From Verrucomicrobiales bacterium (lineage in GTDB: Bacteria > Verrucomicrobiota > Verrucomicrobiae > Limisphaerales > UBA1100), in NCBI GenBank assembly GCA_002721895.1, contig PBLV01000015.1, positions 1-64,000 of the forward strand: a DNA stretch of 64,000 nt, written 5' to 3'. Shown one piece after another: positions 16,940 through 27,055 of the stretch. A model generated the notes under the pieces. The model had not been told where the DNA came from, ran no database searches, and saw nothing but the letters and a program-made list of their open reading frames with translations. Each line of letters begins with the position of its first letter. The first letter of the stretch is position 1. Made by a program: the position numbers and the translations under genes.

Positions 16940-18175
16940 ATGGCCTCGATGAATCGACGCACTGCCCTTGTGGCATTGGGCGGTTTGCCTTTGTGCTCAC
17001 AGGCTGCCCCCGCGCCGTTGCCGGTGGCGGCAGTGGTGACTGAATATCGAACCAACTCACACGCGGATGTCATCATCGGCAAGATGTTGGAAGGTTGGGG
17101 GCAGGATGGTGGAAAGGGACCGGCCTTGAAGCTTGTGGCAATGTACGTGGACCAGTTCACGGATCGCGACCTTTCACGTGCGCTGGCCAAGAAGCATGGT
17201 TTCCGAATCACCAGGACCATCGGTGAGGCCATCACTCTGGGCACGAGCAAGGTGAGCGTGGCCGGTGTGTTGAGCATTGGTGAACATGGACAATATCCCT
17301 ACACAAAGTTTACCCGGCAACACATGTATCCCCGCCGCCGGTTCTTTGATGCAATCGCGGATACTTTTGAAAAGTGTGGCAAGGCCGTGCCCGTTTTTAA
17401 TGACAAGCATTTGGCCTATAATTGGACGGATGCCAAGCACATGTATGATCGCTCCCGTGCGCTGAAAATCCCTTTCATGGCAGGCTCATCGCTGCCTTTG
17501 GCATGGCGGTTGCCAGCACGGGCCTTGCCAAGGGGGGCGGAAATCGAGGCGGGTATGGCGGTGGCGTATGGAGGGCTGGAGTCCTACGGGTTTCATGCGC
17601 TGGAAATGTTGCAGTGCCTTATGGAAAGGCGAAAAGGAGGCGAAACTGGAGTGGCCTCGGTACAGGTGATCAAGGGGAAGCCAATCTGGAAGGAAGAGGC
17701 ACTTGGGCGTTGGTCCTTCGATTTGTTCCTAGCCGCGGTACAGGGTGCCGGCAGGAAAATGGCAGCCGAGAAGATGCGGGATATTTTCGAAAAGAAAGGG
17801 GCCCTGATGCTCATCGAATATCGGGACGGCCGCCGCGCGGCCGTGGCAATGGCCAATGGTGTGGCGCGGCAGTTTGGGGCCGCGCTGAAAGTGAGGGGCC
17901 AAGCCCAGCCATTTGTGAATCATTTCTGGCTGCAGGACGGCAAGCCTTACCGTCATTTTGAACATCTGGTCCGCGCCATTGAGCCGATGATCCACACAGG
18001 CAAACCCTCGTATCCGGTGGAAAGGACACTGCTTGTGACGGGCATTCTGGACCGCGTCATGCACAGCGCGGCCGAGGATGGGCGGTTGTTTAAAACCGAT
18101 GAATTAAAGATCGCCTACCAGCCGGCGGATTGGCCGTTTGCCAACTTTAATGGGCGTTTCCCAATTCCGCACTAG
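16940..18175 (+). CDS. Tat-exported protein of unknown function (PVC family)
   Basis: 411 residues. [22 protein letters not shown] resembles a Tat signal (NRRTAL) with a cleavage site near AQA/AAP; a start at the second Met (16949) is possible. The mature protein begins [22 protein letters not shown], followed by [26 protein letters not shown] and [16 protein letters not shown]. It resembles secreted proteins I associate with Planctomycetes and Verrucomicrobia genomes, with no established activity. I see no Gfo/Idh nucleotide-binding motif and no obvious catalytic triad. Convergent with the haem protein gene, stop codons adjacent. Confidence 0.75.
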   Translation: MASMNRRTALVALGGLPLCSQAAPAPLPVAAVVTEYRTNSHADVIIGKMLEGWGQDGGKGPALKLVAMYVDQFTDRDLSRALAKKHGFRITRTIGEAITLGTSKVSVAGVLSIGEHGQYPYTKFTRQHMYPRRRFFDAIADTFEKCGKAVPVFNDKHLAYNWTDAKHMYDRSRALKIPFMAGSSLPLAWRLPARALPRGAEIEAGMAVAYGGLESYGFHALEMLQCLMERRKGGETGVASVQVIKGKPIWKEEALGRWSFDLFLAAVQGAGRKMAAEKMRDIFEKKGALMLIEYRDGRRAAVAMANGVARQFGAALKVRGQAQPFVNHFWLQDGKPYRHFEHLVRAIEPMIHTGKPSYPVERTLLVTGILDRVMHSAAEDGRLFKTDELKIAYQPADWPFANFNGRFPIPH

Positions 18176-20713
18176 TTACTTGAGCTTCAGTAACTCCGCT
18201 TCTGTCCACGGGGCTTCTCGGTTTGCGTTGGCCTGCTTGACGCGCATGACGTCGGCTGGTGTGACCGGGTCTGCGCGATGCTCCCACTCACGTCGCGCAT
18301 AGGTGAGGATGGAGGCAATTTGCTCGTCATTGAAACCCTGCAGTGCCGGCATACTCATGCGGTAAGTGCGTCCATGCACGGTAATGGGCCCCGTGACCCC
18401 GTGAAGCACAATACCAATGGCCCGGTCTGCCGGTCCGACAAGGAAGGGGGAATCGATCAGTGGAGGTGCTTTGCCTTCCTCGCCGAGGCCGTTTGCATGA
18501 TGGCAGGCGGCACAGGTGGCTTGGTAAAGCAACTTACCCGTCTCGAAGCGCTTGGACTCGGCGTTAGTCAAGGCTCTGGGCGGTGGCGGGGGCTTGGCGG
18601 CCTCGCCCCAGACCACAAATTTTTCCAGCTTCTTGATTTGGTTTTGGATCGCGTTGTTCTTGGATTGGGCCAGCGCGGCCATTGCCAAGGGTTGGGATTT
18701 GAAGGTGACCGGCTTGAGCGCTCGACCGTTGGGAAGAGCGGCGGAAACGAGGCCGTCGATCAAGGCTCGTTGGAAATGTTCGTGTGGCGTGGTGGCCGCG
18801 GCAAGGCGAAGCAAGCGGTCGATCCGTGGGGCACTGCGTTCACGTGCCACGCATCCAGCAAGGGCTCGCACGATAGCCCTCCATCCATTGTCATCGCCGC
18901 GCCATTTTGGATGTGCGGCTGTGCGCTGGAGAAATTCCAGTTCCCGGCCAGCCAAGCCCGTGATGAGGCCATCGCGGACAATACTGTCTCTCGCGTTGGC
19001 GAGCACAAAGTCGCGCAGCAAGGGTTCACTGCCGGGCAGGGGAATGGCGGGCAGCGAAAGCGCCAGTTGGCGGCGGACATCCAGATTCTTGTCACTGCGG
19101 AGAGGCAGAAGCGCGGAGACCAGTTCAGCCTCAGTCTCGGGGGAGTCCTTTCGAGGATCGGCCATGTAGGCTTCCAATGTCCTGAGGGCGGCGATGCGCA
19201 CGCGCGGATGTTCATCACTCAAGGCAACCTTGATTGTTTCGGCATCGAGTTGGCTGATTCCCTCCAGCGCCCACAGGGCATGTTGACGGCCAAGGTGACT
19301 CTTGCCGGATGTGGCGGTCCTGCGCAGGGCGGGGGCCAGTTTGGCGTCGGCGCTTTGAACAATCAGCCTTTGGGCCGTGTCGCGAGTCCATCCGTTTGGG
19401 GATTCCAAGTGGGCAACCAAGTCGCCTTTCACCTGTGCGGGTTTGTGTGGCGGCTTCGGGCCATGAACAATTCGATAAATGCGGCCCAAGCCGATGGGTT
19501 GGTCGAGTTTGCGCTCGATGATTTGTTTGCGAAGAAATGTGGTAACGTAGTGCTTGTGTTGCAGGATGCCGCGATAGAGGTCGACAATGTATACGCAACC
19601 GTCGGGGCCGTTGTAGAGGTTGACTGGCCGAAAGCGTTCATCGGTTGAGGTGAGCCACTCAGTCTTGTCGTAGGCGTTTTTGCCGCGCGGCTGGCCATCT
19701 TTCCAAGTGATGCGCTGATGGCGGACCATGTTTCCGCAAGGCTCGGGTATGAATGCATCACCGATCATGGATGCGGGATATTGGTCGCCGCGGTAAATGA
19801 CGGGGCCGGACGCGCCGGTCCAGACCGCAAGGTGGCCGTTGCGAAGCATGTTCTTTTGGTAGCCGCGGTTGATGCCGGGATTGACGCGGCTGGTCCACAC
19901 CTCGCTGCTTCCCCACAATCTCAGGCCGATGCCATTGCGGGTGCCGTAGTGGGGATTGCGGGTGGTATAAATTCCGGGAATGAGGTCGCCAAACAGCGGG
20001 GCGGAATTGCTGTTATAGTAAAGCCGCCCATAATCATCCTGAGTGATGCCCCATTGGCCCCGGAAGACGGTGTTCTGCACGACCCATTTGCCGTCAATTT
20101 GGCGGATGCGTTTGGTGGACTTGGCGTTGTACAGCCAATTGTCGAGGCCCGGCATGAGGCCGTTGTCGGTGTGTTCGACCGGGCCCTGGCGCGCATACCC
20201 GGTGAGGATGACGGTTTTCTTGTCGGCTTTTAAGTCGCCGTCGGTGTCCTCGCAGAAAAGGAGGTTGGGGGGTTCGGCTACGAGTATGCCGTCCTTGACC
20301 AAGGCAATGGCACGGGGCATTTGCAGGCCGGTGAGAAAATCAATTCGCTTGTCCATGCGCCCGTCGCCGTTGGTGTCCTCCAGCACGCCGACCCGGCCGG
20401 TCTTGGCATCCTCGCCAGTGCCGTCCACGTTGGGCATGTAGGCGCGCATCTCCACCACCCACATGCGGCCGGCAGCATCGATAGCCATGGCCACGGGGTC
20501 ATGCAGGAGGGGGTCGGCTGCGGCAATTTCAATACGGAAGGGAGGAGCCAGCTTGAAGGATTTTAGCGCTACTTCCGGTGTGAGGATGGGGGCGGGTGGC
20601 ACGTTCATGTCGCGCCATACCTCGGGTTGGGCTTGGCCCCTACGGTCGCCGCGCTGGGCGTGTGTTGGCAGCACGGCAAGGCAGAGAATTGTTAAAAAAA
20701 GAAATCGCTTCAT
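18176..20713 (-). CDS. PVC-type membrane-bound dehydrogenase-like protein with HEAT repeats and haem-binding CxxCH domain
   Basis: 845 residues from ATG 20713; the long frame upstream is not part of the family. Signal peptide about 1-19 (KRFLFLTILCLAVLPTHA). The N-terminal propeller is the dehydrogenase-like domain, with DPVAMAIDAAGRMWVVEMR, DTNGDGRMDKR and DTDGDLKADKK calcium-loop-like motifs. The middle (about 500-680) holds HEAT-type helical repeats. The C-terminus is a cytochrome c domain with CAACH (734-738) and a possible axial Met in RMSMPAL. Many paralogues occur in PVC genomes, probably as periplasmic oxidoreductases for sugars. Substrate unknown. Confidence 0.9.
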   Translation of the reverse strand: MKRFLFLTILCLAVLPTHAQRGDRRGQAQPEVWRDMNVPPAPILTPEVALKSFKLAPPFRIEIAAADPLLHDPVAMAIDAAGRMWVVEMRAYMPNVDGTGEDAKTGRVGVLEDTNGDGRMDKRIDFLTGLQMPRAIALVKDGILVAEPPNLLFCEDTDGDLKADKKTVILTGYARQGPVEHTDNGLMPGLDNWLYNAKSTKRIRQIDGKWVVQNTVFRGQWGITQDDYGRLYYNSNSAPLFGDLIPGIYTTRNPHYGTRNGIGLRLWGSSEVWTSRVNPGINRGYQKNMLRNGHLAVWTGASGPVIYRGDQYPASMIGDAFIPEPCGNMVRHQRITWKDGQPRGKNAYDKTEWLTSTDERFRPVNLYNGPDGCVYIVDLYRGILQHKHYVTTFLRKQIIERKLDQPIGLGRIYRIVHGPKPPHKPAQVKGDLVAHLESPNGWTRDTAQRLIVQSADAKLAPALRRTATSGKSHLGRQHALWALEGISQLDAETIKVALSDEHPRVRIAALRTLEAYMADPRKDSPETEAELVSALLPLRSDKNLDVRRQLALSLPAIPLPGSEPLLRDFVLANARDSIVRDGLITGLAGRELEFLQRTAAHPKWRGDDNGWRAIVRALAGCVARERSAPRIDRLLRLAAATTPHEHFQRALIDGLVSAALPNGRALKPVTFKSQPLAMAALAQSKNNAIQNQIKKLEKFVVWGEAAKPPPPPRALTNAESKRFETGKLLYQATCAACHHANGLGEEGKAPPLIDSPFLVGPADRAIGIVLHGVTGPITVHGRTYRMSMPALQGFNDEQIASILTYARREWEHRADPVTPADVMRVKQANANREAPWTEAELLKLK

Positions 20714-20812
20714 CACCAAGGCGGCGAACGGTATCAGCGGAGGTTTTCGGCGGCAAGTCTGGTGAATAGCTCTTGCTTGCATTTGGGAGCGCCCCGGAGA
20801 GAATGGCGGCGA

Positions 20813-22120
20813 GTGAAGGGAGGTTTGCTCAAGATATTGCCCCCGGTGGCCTTGGCGTGTGCCATGGCTTTCTTCGCTGCGTGTGGTGTTCTCGACCAGC
20901 CGGGCTATTCCTACAATGACCCGCCGTTCAATGACCAGATCAGTCTTGAGGACTTGTACACACAGGCGGAATTGGGCAGCTCGGCGGCGATGGCGCACTT
21001 GGGGTGGCGTTACGACACGGGGCGGGGGGCGCCAAAGAATCCAGTCAAGGCGGCACAGTGGTACCAGTTTGCTGCCGAGGAGGGACATTCGTTGGCGCAG
21101 AACAATTTGGGTTGCCTGTTTCGGGATGGACGAGGAACGATTCAGGACTACGCGAAGGCAGCCGAGTGGTTTCGGAAGGCGGCCAAGCAGGGCAACGATC
21201 ACGCGCGCAACAACTTGGGTTGGTTGCATGAACACGGGTTGGGAGTGCCTCGAAACTTGCGCGAGGCCGCGCAACTCTACGAATTTGCCGCCAAGGACAA
21301 GCGGGACGTTTTGACAAACAAGGCAAGGCCCGGACATCCCTTTGCCCAGAATAATCTGGCCTGCCTGTATCGGGATGGACGCGGGGTGGAGAAGGATCTT
21401 GCCAAGGCGATTCGGCTATTCCGCCGCGCCGCCAAGGCCAAGAACACGGATGCGCTCCACAATCTTGGCCTGTTATATGAACAGGGACTGGGACTGAAAC
21501 GTGATCCGCGCGAGGCGGGCACGTTGTATCTGGAGGCGGCGACGCTCGGCAACGTGTACGCCATGAACAGCTTGGGGTGGTTGTTTGAGAAAGGATTGGG
21601 CACTTCGCGTGACTATGAAAAGGCCATCTTCTGGTATCTTCAGTCTGCGCATCGTGGATACGCGCTGGCGATGCATAACGTGGCCACCTTGTACCGGGAT
21701 GGGAAAGGGGCGGACGCGGACTTGATCATTGCCGCGGAGTGGTACGAGAAGGCGGCTCACCGCGGGAACGCCTATTCGCAGGCGATGCTGGGCTGGATGT
21801 ACGAGAATGGACGGGGCGTGAAACAGAATTTCGCCTTGGCGGCGGAATGGTATCGGCGGGCGGCGTTGCAGGGGCTCTCGGTGGGGCAGATCAGTCTGGG
21901 CTTGTTTTACTTCCATGGTGCGGGCGTGGAGAAGGATCCAGTGAAAGCTTACAAATGGCTGCTGTTGTCCGCGGGCAACGGGCACGAGAAAGCGGCTAAG
22001 TATTGCGAGGAGATTGCGCGGGAGTTGACGCCGGCGCAAGTGGAGGTGGCCCGCGAACAAGCCGCGCGATTTGAGGCTAAGCCCACGCTGCAGGTGAAGC
22101 CGGTTCACTCCGGTGGATAA
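20813..22120 (+). CDS. Sel1-like repeat lipoprotein
   Basis: 435 residues from GTG 20813, chosen because it gives a clean lipoprotein signal (KGGLLKILPPVALACAMAFFAAC) with lipobox FAAC and follows a GGAGAGA site; a GTG at 20762 is the longer alternative. The rest is a chain of about eight Sel1 repeats of the A-x-x-x-LGxxYxxGxGVxxDxxKAxxWYxxAAxxG type, for example AAEWFRKAAKQGNDHARNNLG and AFKWLLL-like endings. Such proteins are protein-interaction scaffolds, here anchored in a membrane of the envelope. Partner unknown. Confidence 0.88.
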   Translation: MKGGLLKILPPVALACAMAFFAACGVLDQPGYSYNDPPFNDQISLEDLYTQAELGSSAAMAHLGWRYDTGRGAPKNPVKAAQWYQFAAEEGHSLAQNNLGCLFRDGRGTIQDYAKAAEWFRKAAKQGNDHARNNLGWLHEHGLGVPRNLREAAQLYEFAAKDKRDVLTNKARPGHPFAQNNLACLYRDGRGVEKDLAKAIRLFRRAAKAKNTDALHNLGLLYEQGLGLKRDPREAGTLYLEAATLGNVYAMNSLGWLFEKGLGTSRDYEKAIFWYLQSAHRGYALAMHNVATLYRDGKGADADLIIAAEWYEKAAHRGNAYSQAMLGWMYENGRGVKQNFALAAEWYRRAALQGLSVGQISLGLFYFHGAGVEKDPVKAYKWLLLSAGNGHEKAAKYCEEIARELTPAQVEVAREQAARFEAKPTLQVKPVHSGG

Positions 22121-22248
22121 CTGGGGAAGTTCCTTGAAGTTTTCCGGGGAAAGGCGAGGGTTTTTCACCAATGGCGGGCCGTGAGTGAATCGAATGTGAA
22201 CACTCCTCGCTGGACTCAACAGGGGGTGCGTGTTGCCATAGCCACGCC

Positions 22249-22677
22249 ATGAGGTTAAGGAAAACCATTCTACAAGCTGGCCTGTTGGCCGCGTTTTGTT
22301 TGACCGGTTGTTACGCCACGCAGAGCGGAGAGTCGAATTACACGCTAAATGTGTTCAGCGACGACAAGCTGGTGCGACGCTACGACCGCCCGGTGGATGT
22401 GGTGTTGCCCGCGGTGCGCAAGACCTTGGCGGATGCCGGGGTGATCACGGCGGAGGATGCGACCACCAATGTCATCAGCGCACGCGTCAACACCCGGTAT
22501 GTCTGGGTGAAAGTGGAGCCGGATGCGGAGTCTGACAATATTTCCAGGGTCACCTATCAGGTGCGCACAAAATCATCCTGGATTGTGGCGGGCCGCAACC
22601 CGGACGTGCGGATGGCCGCTGAGTTGGCGGAAGGCACCTTCCAGAACCTGGTCGTTCAGGAGAATCCGCAGCCGTAA
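22249..22677 (+). CDS. Small lipoprotein, DUF3568-like
   Basis: 142 residues. Signal peptide with lipobox LTGC (ILQAGLLAAFCLTGC, Cys about 21). The body (VFSDDKLVRRYDRPVDVVLPAV, then TTNVISARVNTRYVWVKVEP) fits the DUF3568-type fold of small envelope lipoproteins. No catalytic residues are evident. It follows the Sel1 lipoprotein by 128 bases in the same direction. Confidence 0.78.
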   Translation: MRLRKTILQAGLLAAFCLTGCYATQSGESNYTLNVFSDDKLVRRYDRPVDVVLPAVRKTLADAGVITAEDATTNVISARVNTRYVWVKVEPDAESDNISRVTYQVRTKSSWIVAGRNPDVRMAAELAEGTFQNLVVQENPQP

Positions 22678-22703
22678 ATCGGGCTGCGAAACTGTAGAGT
22701 GCC

Positions 22704-23714
22704 TCACGTGGATTTTGCGTCACGCATCCGCGCGAGCCGTTGTTGTGCTTTTTCGGAATGGACCGTGTCGGGCATGCGTTCGGTGATTCCCATCAGGCAC
22801 TTTCGTGCGGTGGCCACGTCGCCGCCCTTGATGTGCCAGTCAGCGGCTAGGTTCATCCATCTTGAAATATCCTTGCGAGTCTGGAAGGGGATGGCGATGA
22901 GCTTGTTCAATTCTTCCATGGCGAGATCCGGCCGTCCATAGCGGTCCTGGTAAATCTGGGCCAGCGTTTCGCGGGTGAGATTGTCCAATGGATGTTGTTC
23001 CAGATGCTTGAGGCAGTCGGAAACCAATGAGCCGGTATCGCGCCGATCATGGGCGTCAAAGGTGGCGTCCATTCTGGCGACACGTTGGGCGGCGCGCAGT
23101 TCCACTCCTGTGCCGGGAAAGCGTTTCATGATGGACTCAAACACCTTGCGGGCAGCAGTTTGGTCGCGTTCGTACTTGAGGTGCCAGTCTGCCAACGTGG
23201 TCAGGGCATAGGCAATCTTACCGCGTGGGTGATGGTCCTGCGCAATTAACACCTCAATGGTGATCTGTGCGGCCGCCAAGTCCCGCTGGTTTTCCATCTG
23301 GATGGAGGCACGAAGCATTTGCCCGTCAAAGTCGCCGGGGAATTTTTCCAGTTGCTCGTTGATTTCACACAAGGCGCCGTCGAGGTCGCCCTTCATGCGC
23401 CGGCTTTCGGCTATGGAGTAAAAGGCTTTGGGTTCAATTTCCTGTCTGCCGCCCGTTAGCAGGCCCGACATTCCGCCACCGAGAAACTCTCCCAAGGATC
23501 CCGCCCAGGCCAACGCCAGCAAAATGGCGGGCAGAATGGCCAGAAGAGACATTGCGCCCAAGCCGGAGAGGTATTTCATGGCGATGATCATGAAAAACGA
23601 GAAGGCAATCTTGATGGAGAGGAAGAGCTGGTTTTCGCGGCCGCCGGCCATCAACTGGTAGCCGCCAAATCCTGCCAGTGCGAGCAGGAGGACAATCGTG
23701 AAGGTCCAGCTCAT
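22704..23714 (-). CDS. Membrane-anchored TPR protein
   Basis: 336 residues. Two or three hydrophobic segments at the start (WTFTIVLLLALAGFGGYQLM; LSIKIAFSFFMIIAMKYL; SLLAILPAILLALAWAG) are followed by TPR-like helices from about 95 (AFYSIAESRRMKGDLDGAL, ALTTLADWHLKYERDQTAAR). It begins 8 bases after the LolA-like gene ends, so the two form an operon. Role unknown; the pair suggests envelope assembly or monitoring. Confidence 0.82.
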   Translation of the reverse strand: MSWTFTIVLLLALAGFGGYQLMAGGRENQLFLSIKIAFSFFMIIAMKYLSGLGAMSLLAILPAILLALAWAGSLGEFLGGGMSGLLTGGRQEIEPKAFYSIAESRRMKGDLDGALCEINEQLEKFPGDFDGQMLRASIQMENQRDLAAAQITIEVLIAQDHHPRGKIAYALTTLADWHLKYERDQTAARKVFESIMKRFPGTGVELRAAQRVARMDATFDAHDRRDTGSLVSDCLKHLEQHPLDNLTRETLAQIYQDRYGRPDLAMEELNKLIAIPFQTRKDISRWMNLAADWHIKGGDVATARKCLMGITERMPDTVHSEKAQQRLARMRDAKST

Positions 23715-23722
23715 GCGTCGCT

Positions 23723-24499
23723 TTAACGGCGCGGTCGGAGATCAAACTTGGCGGTGGTCCGGGTGCGGGTCTGTGCGTTGCGGATTTCCATCGATTCCAA
23801 GTGGTATTGGCCCTTGACCTTCTTAAAGGAGATGGGTTTGAAAATTTTGAGGAGCCGGCCTTGGTGGTCGTAGGCGTTGGCTTGGACCAAGCCGAGAGTG
23901 TCCTTGTCGATCCAGCTTTTGACCAGGGCATAGGTGCCGGCGACGGGCTTTGGGTTGCGGCTTTCGAGAATGAGGCACCACTGGCTGCGGTGCATGCCTT
24001 CCTCGACAAGTCGCTGGTCTTTCCAGTTGAAAAATTCGAACCCAAAATCCGCCAGCCAAAAATCGGAGCCGGCATAAGGTTTCATGGACGCGTTGCCCTT
24101 GAAGCGCGGGGCGGTGGAGATGCGAGGATGCTCACGGTTAAGAATTGCGTATTCGCCGGGCTCCCCCGCCTTGCGGTAGACAACCAGTTGGGTGACAGCG
24201 CCAGCGGGTTCGCCGTCGAGATTAATGGCCTGATAATACTGGATCCATTCGTCGGGTTTTTTGGGGTCGGGCCGATAGGACTGGAAACTGGCCTGTAATT
24301 CTGGCAACGGCTTCCCTTTGGCATCACGGCGATGCAGGACAGCCTTGCCGTCGAATTCTTCCCTTGGCTGCATTCGCAGCAGCCGCATTTGCAACGCCCG
24401 CCCTTTTTGGATTTGCTCAACGGGGGCCTTGACGATCAGTGGCGCGGCATCAATTTGCCCCGCAGAAATCACCATCGAAAACAAAGTGATCCATTTCAT
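23723..24499 (-). CDS. Outer-membrane lipoprotein-sorting (LolA-like) protein
   Basis: 258 residues from ATG 24499 (KWITLFSMVISAGQIDA as signal peptide); ATG 24505 or 24529 are alternatives. RMQPREEFDGKAVLHRRDAKG, FWLADFGFEFFNWKDQRLV and SQWCLILESRNPKP fit the LolA-like outer-membrane-lipoprotein-sorting family, which is common in PVC genomes. It is not the classical LolA chaperone. First gene of a two-gene operon with the TPR membrane protein. Confidence 0.82.
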   Translation of the reverse strand: MKWITLFSMVISAGQIDAAPLIVKAPVEQIQKGRALQMRLLRMQPREEFDGKAVLHRRDAKGKPLPELQASFQSYRPDPKKPDEWIQYYQAINLDGEPAGAVTQLVVYRKAGEPGEYAILNREHPRISTAPRFKGNASMKPYAGSDFWLADFGFEFFNWKDQRLVEEGMHRSQWCLILESRNPKPVAGTYALVKSWIDKDTLGLVQANAYDHQGRLLKIFKPISFKKVKGQYHLESMEIRNAQTRTRTTAKFDLRPRR

Positions 24500-24573
24500 T
24501 GTCATTGAAAAATGCCTCCCCGGCAACATAAGCCTTTTGTTGGATAGTTCAAGTCCACCGCATTTTTGGGGTG

Positions 24574-24612
24574 TGACACAATGGTTTTAAAAAATGAGAC
24601 ATAGGTGTGTCA
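24574..24612. promoter_or_regulatory. TGACACA/TGTGTCA inverted repeat upstream of dnaK (possible activator site)
   Basis: TGACACA (24574-24580) and TGTGTCA (24606-24612) are perfect inverted copies 25 bases apart; a third TGACACA is at 24724-24730. CATTTTTGGGGTG (24561-24573) and CATTTTTGGGTG also recur. The pair lies about 100-140 bases before the predicted transcription start, the usual place for enhancer sites of sigma-54 activators. No such protein is identified here. Confidence 0.4.
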
Positions 24613-24683
24613 GTATGGCACATTTTTGGGTGATCTTACGTCTTAAAATTGAATTATTCCCTACAATATCGGGATTATTATGA

Positions 24684-24699
24684 TGGCACAACGATTGCT
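24684..24699 (+). promoter_or_regulatory. Sigma-54-type -24/-12 promoter of dnaK
   Basis: TGGCAC (24684-24689), five bases, then TTGCT (24695-24699): an exact match to TGGCAC-N5-TTGC with correct spacing. Transcription would start near 24711, leaving about 34 bases of leader with AGGG before the dnaK ATG. No CIRCE element (TTAGCACTC-N9-GAGTGCTAA) is visible. Confidence 0.6.
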
Positions 24700-24744
24700 T
24701 AATGGGTGTGGCACTCCGTGAATTGACACATTCAGGGTAAAGAT

Positions 24745-26676
24745 ATGGGAAAGATTTTAGGCATTGATTTGGGAACGACGAACTCGTGCATGGCTGTCAT
24801 GGACGGAGGGGAGCCGACTGTACTGGAGAATTCCGAGGGCAAGCGCACGACGCCTTCGGTGGTGGCTTTTGGAAAAAATGGCGAGCGGCTGGTGGGAGAT
24901 GCCGCCAAGCGGCAGGCGGTAACCAATCCCGCCAACACAGTTTTTTCAGCCAAGCGTTTCATTGGCCGCAAGCATGGTGAGGTGGGCGAGGAATCCAAGC
25001 GCATGCCATACAAGATTGTCGACGGCAAGAACGGCGATGCGGTGATCGAGGTGGAGATCGAGGGCGAAAGGAAGACTTTTAGCCCGCAGGAAATTTCCGC
25101 GATGATTCTTTCCAAGCTGAAATCCGACGCGGAAATGAGACTGGGTGAAACCATCACGCAGGCGGTCATCACCGTGCCGGCGTACTTCAATGACTCCCAA
25201 CGGCAGGCCACCAAGGACGCGGGTAAGATCGCCGGTTTGGATGTTCTCCGTATTATCAACGAGCCGACAGCGGCCTCGCTGGCCTACGGGCTGGACAAGA
25301 AGAGTGACGAAAAGATCGCGGTCTATGACTTGGGCGGCGGTACCTTCGACATCTCGGTCTTGGAAATCGGTGACAAGGTGTTTGAAGTCAAAGCCACCAA
25401 TGGTGATACCCACCTTGGAGGTGATGACTGGGACAATGCCATCATTGACTGGGTGGTGGATGAGTTTGAAAACGAGACGAGCATCGATCTTACGGGCCAG
25501 CCTGATGCCATGCAGCGCATCAAGGAGGAGGCCGAGAAAGCGAAGATCGCACTGTCCAGTTCGCAATCCTACGAGATCAGCCTGCCGTTCATTACGGCGG
25601 ATCAGTCAGGGCCGAAGCATATCAAGCAGGATCTTAGCCGCGCCAAGCTGGAGCAGCTTTGTGATGGCCTGTTTGAGCGCACTTCAGGCCCGGTGAAAGC
25701 CTGCCTGAAGGATGCGGGCCTGACCTCGGGCGACGTGGATGAGCTTGTGCTCGTTGGCGGAATGACGCGCATGCCGCGTGTTGTGGACACCGCCAAGGCA
25801 CTGTTGGGGAAACAGCCGAACCAAGGCGTTAACCCGGATGAGGTGGTGGCCATTGGCGCGGCGATCCAGGGTGGCGTGTTGAATAAGGAGGAGGGACTGG
25901 ATAGTGTCCTGTTGCTGGATGTGACCCCGTTGTCGCTGGGCATCGAAACTGAGGGGGGGATTTTTACCACCCTGATTGAGCGCAATTCCACCATTCCCAC
26001 GAAGAAATCCCAGATTTTCTCGACGGCGGCGGACAATCAACCGGGCGTGGATATCAAGGTGCTCCAAGGCGAGCGCCGCATGGCCAGTGCCAACAAGCAG
26101 ATTGGGAATTTTAAGCTGGACGAAATTCCGCCCGCACCGCGAGGCGTGCCGCAAATTGAGGTGACATTTGATATCGATGCTAACGGCATTCTGCACGTAT
26201 CCGCCAAGGACAAGGGCACGGGCAAGGAACAAAAAATTACCATCACTCATTCCAGTGGCCTGAGTGAGGATGAAATTGAATCCATGCGCAAAGATGCCGA
26301 GGAACATGCCGAGGAGGACAAACGGCAATTCGAGGCAGCGGAAGCCAGGAATACGGGCGAGAATCTTGTTTATGCCTCGGAAAAACTGTTAAAGGACAAT
26401 GAGGGCAAGATTTCTGATGAAAAGAAGAATTCCATCGAGTCCGAGGTGGAGGCTCTGAAGGACACCTTGAAGGGCGATGACATTGAGAAGATCAAGGAAC
26501 AGTCCGATAAGTTGCAGTCGGCTTTGCAGGATGCCTCAGCGGATATGTACAAGGCTGCCACGGAGGAGGCGGAGAACGCAAAGGCCGGTGACAGTGACGA
26601 GAAGCCGGCCGAGGAAGAGGCTAGGGGGGAGGGCCCCGTGGTTGATGCCGAGGTGGTCGACGAGGAGAAGAAATAA
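24745..26676 (+). CDS. dnaK: Chaperone protein DnaK (Hsp70)
   Basis: 643 residues, full length. ATPase motifs: [16 protein letters not shown] (5-20), [31 protein letters not shown] and [12 protein letters not shown]. The substrate domain contains [14 protein letters not shown], and the C-terminal tail is acidic ([14 protein letters not shown]), a common DnaK ending. Start at ATG 24745 after an AGGG site. It is followed by groES (64 bases) and groEL, a compact heat-shock block. No grpE, dnaJ or hrcA is in the window. Confidence 0.98.
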   Translation: MGKILGIDLGTTNSCMAVMDGGEPTVLENSEGKRTTPSVVAFGKNGERLVGDAAKRQAVTNPANTVFSAKRFIGRKHGEVGEESKRMPYKIVDGKNGDAVIEVEIEGERKTFSPQEISAMILSKLKSDAEMRLGETITQAVITVPAYFNDSQRQATKDAGKIAGLDVLRIINEPTAASLAYGLDKKSDEKIAVYDLGGGTFDISVLEIGDKVFEVKATNGDTHLGGDDWDNAIIDWVVDEFENETSIDLTGQPDAMQRIKEEAEKAKIALSSSQSYEISLPFITADQSGPKHIKQDLSRAKLEQLCDGLFERTSGPVKACLKDAGLTSGDVDELVLVGGMTRMPRVVDTAKALLGKQPNQGVNPDEVVAIGAAIQGGVLNKEEGLDSVLLLDVTPLSLGIETEGGIFTTLIERNSTIPTKKSQIFSTAADNQPGVDIKVLQGERRMASANKQIGNFKLDEIPPAPRGVPQIEVTFDIDANGILHVSAKDKGTGKEQKITITHSSGLSEDEIESMRKDAEEHAEEDKRQFEAAEARNTGENLVYASEKLLKDNEGKISDEKKNSIESEVEALKDTLKGDDIEKIKEQSDKLQSALQDASADMYKAATEEAENAKAGDSDEKPAEEEARGEGPVVDAEVVDEEKK

Positions 26677-26740
26677 TTTCGCCGCGGCGAGTGTCGCGGA
26701 TGCATTCACACCAAACCCAAACAACAAACATAGACAAAAT

Positions 26741-27034
26741 ATGGCACTGAAAATCCAACCCCTCGGCGATCGGGTCCTCGTGGAACCGGTCGAGGAGGCA
26801 GAAGTGAAAAAGGGCGGGATCATCATTCCTGATTCCGCGAAAGAAAAACCCCAGGAGAGCAAGGTTGTGGCGCTCGGCACCGGCAAGACCGATGACGACG
26901 GCAAGAAGATTCCCTTCGAGGTGAAGAAGGGGGACACCGTGCTGGCCAGCAAATATGGCGGCACCGAGATCAAGCTCGACGGCAAGGAGTACAAGATCCT
27001 GAGCTCCGACGACATCCTGGCCATCATCAAGTAA
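26741..27034 (+). CDS. groES: Co-chaperonin GroES
   Basis: 97 residues from ATG 26741; the frame is open upstream only as a shadow of dna[22 protein letters not shown] at the start, [14 protein letters not shown] for the mobile loop region and [25 protein letters not shown] at the end are all typical. It caps the GroEL ring. groEL starts 21 bases downstream, in one transcript. Confidence 0.98.
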   Translation: MALKIQPLGDRVLVEPVEEAEVKKGGIIIPDSAKEKPQESKVVALGTGKTDDDGKKIPFEVKKGDTVLASKYGGTEIKLDGKEYKILSSDDILAIIK

Positions 27035-27055
27035 CGATTAAAAGGAACGAAAAAC

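Noticed and set aside
24600..24744. CIRCE element before dnaK
   Set aside because: TGGCACTC occurs, but there is no inverted partner at the CIRCE spacing.
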